Assembly: GCA_030151135.1 (NCBI GenBank)
Contig: JASLEQ010000816.1
Coordinates: 1-8,760 of the forward strand
Origin: Candidatus Sulfotelmatobacter sp.
GTDB lineage: Bacteria > Acidobacteriota > Terriglobia > Terriglobales > SbA1
Direction of reading: 5' to 3'
DNA: 8,760 nt
The first letter of the stretch is position 1. Every line of letters begins with the position of its first letter. The position numbers were made by a program, and so were the translations under genes. Positions 6,432 to 8,760 of this stretch are shown one piece after another. A model generated the notes under the pieces. The model made no database searches and had not been told where the DNA came from. It was given only the letters and a program-made list of their open reading frames with translations.

Positions 6432-8760
6432 CTAATCTCCAGCTGCCGGCGAGACTTCGGGCTCACGGCGTGCGAGACGCAAGCGGATGCGATCCAAAGT
6501 CAGATAAACGACCGGCGTGGTGTAGAGCGTGATCAATTGACTCAACAATAGTCCGCCAACAATCGTGATTCCCAATGGCCTCCGCAGTTCTGAGCCGGTT
6601 CCCCCTCCGAAAGCCAGCGGTAGCGCGCCAAACAATGCCGCCATGGTCGTCATCAGAATCGGACGGAACCGAAGCATGCAAGCCTCAAAGATCGAATCAC
6701 GAGTGCTCTTGCCCTCTTCACGCTCCGCCATGAGTGCGAAGTCGATCATCATGATTGCATTCTTCTTCACGATGCCTATGAGCAGAACAATTCCAATGAT
6801 TGAGATGACGTTCAAGTCCATGTGGAACAGCATCAGTGCCAGCATCGCGCCAACACTAGCCGAGGGCAGCGTAGAAATGATCGTTAACGGGTGAATGAAA
6901 CTTTCGTAGAGAATTCCGAGAACGATATACACGGCAAGCAGCGCGGTCGTCACCAGGACCGGCTCCGAAGATAGCGACTGTTGATAGGCCTGCAAGGTTC
7001 CTGCGAAGAATCCCTGGATTGTGGAAGGCGTGCCGAGTTGTTGCTCCAGCCGAGCGATTTCCTGCGTAGCCTGGCTCAATGACACTCCGGGCGCAAGATT
7101 GAACGAAACCGTAACCGAAGGGAACAGCCCGGTGTGATTCACTTGCAACGCCGTTGTTCCAATCTGGGGTGTCGCCAGGGTAGAGATCGGGGTCATGGCG
7201 GCGCCGTTGCTGGCGCTCGCGCTGCTCTTGATATAGATCTTGTTCAGATCTGCCGGCGATTGCCAATACTGTGGAGCGACCTCAAGCACCACGTAATACT
7301 GGTTCATTTGCGTGTAGATCACAGAAACTTCCGACTGGCCGAACGCGGAATAGAGTGACTGATCCAGCGACTGCGCAGTCTGGCCCAGTCGCGCTGCCGT
7401 GACACGGTCGTAGGTGAGCAGTTCTTGCAAGCCGCCGTTCTGCTGGTCGCTGTTCACGTCCTGCAGGCCGGGTAGCGTTTTCATTTTCTGCAGAAGCAGT
7501 GGACCCCAATGAACAAGGTCGGGAATGTTGTCAGACTGAATGGTGTATTGATATAGCGCGCTACTCGATCGCCCGCCGATGCGAAGATCCTGAACCGCTT
7601 GCAAGAAAGCGGAAGCAACCGGCAAGTGACTGAGCTTGGGACGCAGCCGGTTAATAATCTCGGCCGCGCCCACCTTCCGTTCGTTCAGCGGCTTCAGCGC
7701 AACGAAGATAAAGCCCCCGTTGCTGGCGCCATTTCCGCCTGTGTACGCATTGACGTGTTCGACGGCAGGATCTGCCTTGATCACCTGCACAAGTTGCAGG
7801 ATCGAATAATTCATGAATGGGAAAGAGGCGTCCTGCGGCCCTTGCACTCCCCCCACCACCGCTCCCGTGTCTTGTTGAGGGAAAAAGCCCTTCGGAATCT
7901 TTACGATCAGATAAAAATTAAGGGCAATCGTCAGTCCAAGTATCACCAGCGTGAGGCCCGGATTTTCCAGCACCCATTCCAGTGATCGGCGATACAGCGA
8001 CAACATCCCAGTGAATCCATTTTCGCTCCAGCGGTAGACCCGGCCGTGATCGCCAGGCTCCTCCCGCTTCAAAAGGTGAGCGCACATGGTCGGCGTAGTC
8101 GTCAGCGAGATCACCATCGAAACCAAAATCGCCGTGGCCAGCGTCACCGCAAATTCCCTGAAAAGTCGTCCCACAATGCCTGCCATCAGCAGGATCGGAA
8201 TAAAAACCGCCACCAGCGAGATACTGATGGATAAGACTGTGAACCCGATTTCTCGCGCTCCTTTGAGGGCCGCCTCCATGGGTTCCATCCCCTGCTCCAG
8301 ATAGCGAGAGATGTTCTCCATCACCACGATGGCGTCGTCGATCACGAAGCCAGTCGAGATTGTCAGCGCCATCAACGACAGATTGTCGAGACTGAACCCG
8401 ACCATGTACATGATCGCGAACGTGCCGATTAGGGAAACCGGGACCGCGATGCTGGGAAGAATCGTGGCGCGCGCGTTTCGCAGGAAAACAAATACGACCA
8501 GGATTACGAGAAGAACCGAAATTACCAGCGTTCGCTCGACGTCGCTAACTGAGGCACGGATCGTCGTAGTCCGATCCAAAACGATGGTCGGCTTGATGCC
8601 TTGAGGGAGTATCGCTTCCAGAAACGGCAACTGCCCGCGGATACGGTCCACTGTCTGGATAATGTTGGCGCCGGGCTGACGAAAAATGATGATTGTCACC
8701 GATGGCGTGCCATCCATGTACCCCGCAGTGCGCAGGTTCTGCGTTGAATCGATCACATCC
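6432..8760 (-). CDS. RND multidrug efflux pump (HAE1, MdtB/MdtC type), N-terminus outside window
   Basis: Inner-membrane proton-driven pump that exports drugs or other small molecules through the outer-membrane partner. The frame runs off the right edge, so the GTG at 8754-8756 is an internal Val; the visible DVIDSTQNLRTAGYMDG matches the middle of the porter domain. About 775 residues are present of the roughly 1,040 usual, so TM1 and the first porter subdomains are missing. Numbering from that Val, eleven membrane segments are visible at roughly 75-93, 97-120, 127-147, 170-195, 202-222, 268-286, 600-619, 622-644, 649-672, 699-716 and 727-752. The proton-relay residues are kept: D140-D141 in TM4 (GFVIDDAIVVMENI), K665 in TM10 (GIVKKNAIMMIDFA) and R698 (RFRPIL). 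FRQPGANIIQTVDRIR and GFFPQQDTG place it with MdtB/MdtC/MuxB-type pumps; which of these cannot be said. It is the gene before the outer-membrane lipoprotein in one operon, and a membrane-fusion protein gene is expected upstream. Confidence 0.94.
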   Translation of the reverse strand, partial: DVIDSTQNLRTAGYMDGTPSVTIIIFRQPGANIIQTVDRIRGQLPFLEAILPQGIKPTIVLDRTTTIRASVSDVERTLVISVLLVILVVFVFLRNARATILPSIAVPVSLIGTFAIMYMVGFSLDNLSLMALTISTGFVIDDAIVVMENISRYLEQGMEPMEAALKGAREIGFTVLSISISLVAVFIPILLMAGIVGRLFREFAVTLATAILVSMVISLTTTPTMCAHLLKREEPGDHGRVYRWSENGFTGMLSLYRRSLEWVLENPGLTLVILGLTIALNFYLIVKIPKGFFPQQDTGAVVGGVQGPQDASFPFMNYSILQLVQVIKADPAVEHVNAYTGGNGASNGGFIFVALKPLNERKVGAAEIINRLRPKLSHLPVASAFLQAVQDLRIGGRSSSALYQYTIQSDNIPDLVHWGPLLLQKMKTLPGLQDVNSDQQNGGLQELLTYDRVTAARLGQTAQSLDQSLYSAFGQSEVSVIYTQMNQYYVVLEVAPQYWQSPADLNKIYIKSSASASNGAAMTPISTLATPQIGTTALQVNHTGLFPSVTVSFNLAPGVSLSQATQEIARLEQQLGTPSTIQGFFAGTLQAYQQSLSSEPVLVTTALLAVYIVLGILYESFIHPLTIISTLPSASVGAMLALMLFHMDLNVISIIGIVLLIGIVKKNAIMMIDFALMAEREEGKSTRDSIFEACMLRFRPILMTTMAALFGALPLAFGGGTGSELRRPLGITIVGGLLLSQLITLYTTPVVYLTLDRIRLRLARREPEVSPAAGD

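Noticed and set aside
8754..8756. GTG as start of the RND pump gene
   Set aside because: The residues just after it match the middle of the porter domain and the preceding codon continues the match (D before VIDS); the gene is cut by the window edge and not truncated in nature as far as can be seen.

Overview
The window reads like part of a free-living, Gram-negative soil-type bacterium. The outer-membrane lipoprotein (with its GPKYHRP and GKWWEIFND motifs) and the RND pump most resemble Acidobacteriota proteins as I remember them. That assignment rests on recalled similarity, not on a search. About 97% of the window is coding. There are five protein genes, two of them cut by the window edges, and I see no tRNA, rRNA, CRISPR array, transposase or attachment site.

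Left part (1-4612): cell-surface sugar genes. A GT4-type glycosyltransferase, open at the left edge, overlaps by 16 bp the start of a UDP-galactopyranose mutase gene (glf). The pair runs on the + strand and ends 9 bp from the end of a convergent - strand gene. That gene encodes a two-part protein: an N-terminal family 1 glycoside hydrolase-like domain and a C-terminal RmlD/dTDP-4-dehydrorhamnose reductase-like domain. Together they suggest a small locus for a galactofuranose-containing polysaccharide or glycan; no substrate can be read from the sequence.

Middle (4613-4832): a 220-bp intergenic stretch with an imperfect direct repeat and a short inverted repeat, but no convincing promoter or terminator.

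Right part (4833-8760): the distal end of a tripartite efflux operon on the - strand. An MdtB/MdtC-type RND inner-membrane pump, cut at the right edge and missing its N-terminal quarter, is followed after 18 nt by a NodT-family TolC-like outer-membrane lipoprotein. The membrane-fusion protein of such operons would be expected upstream, outside the window.

The most interesting point is the fusion protein. Its reductase-like domain has lost both residues of the YxxxK catalytic pair (D578 and E582 stand there) and most of the glycine-rich nucleotide-binding loop, while its hydrolase-like domain keeps both catalytic glutamates but has an altered sugar-binding pocket. I do not see a wholly new system; this unusual fusion beside glf is the best candidate for new biology.
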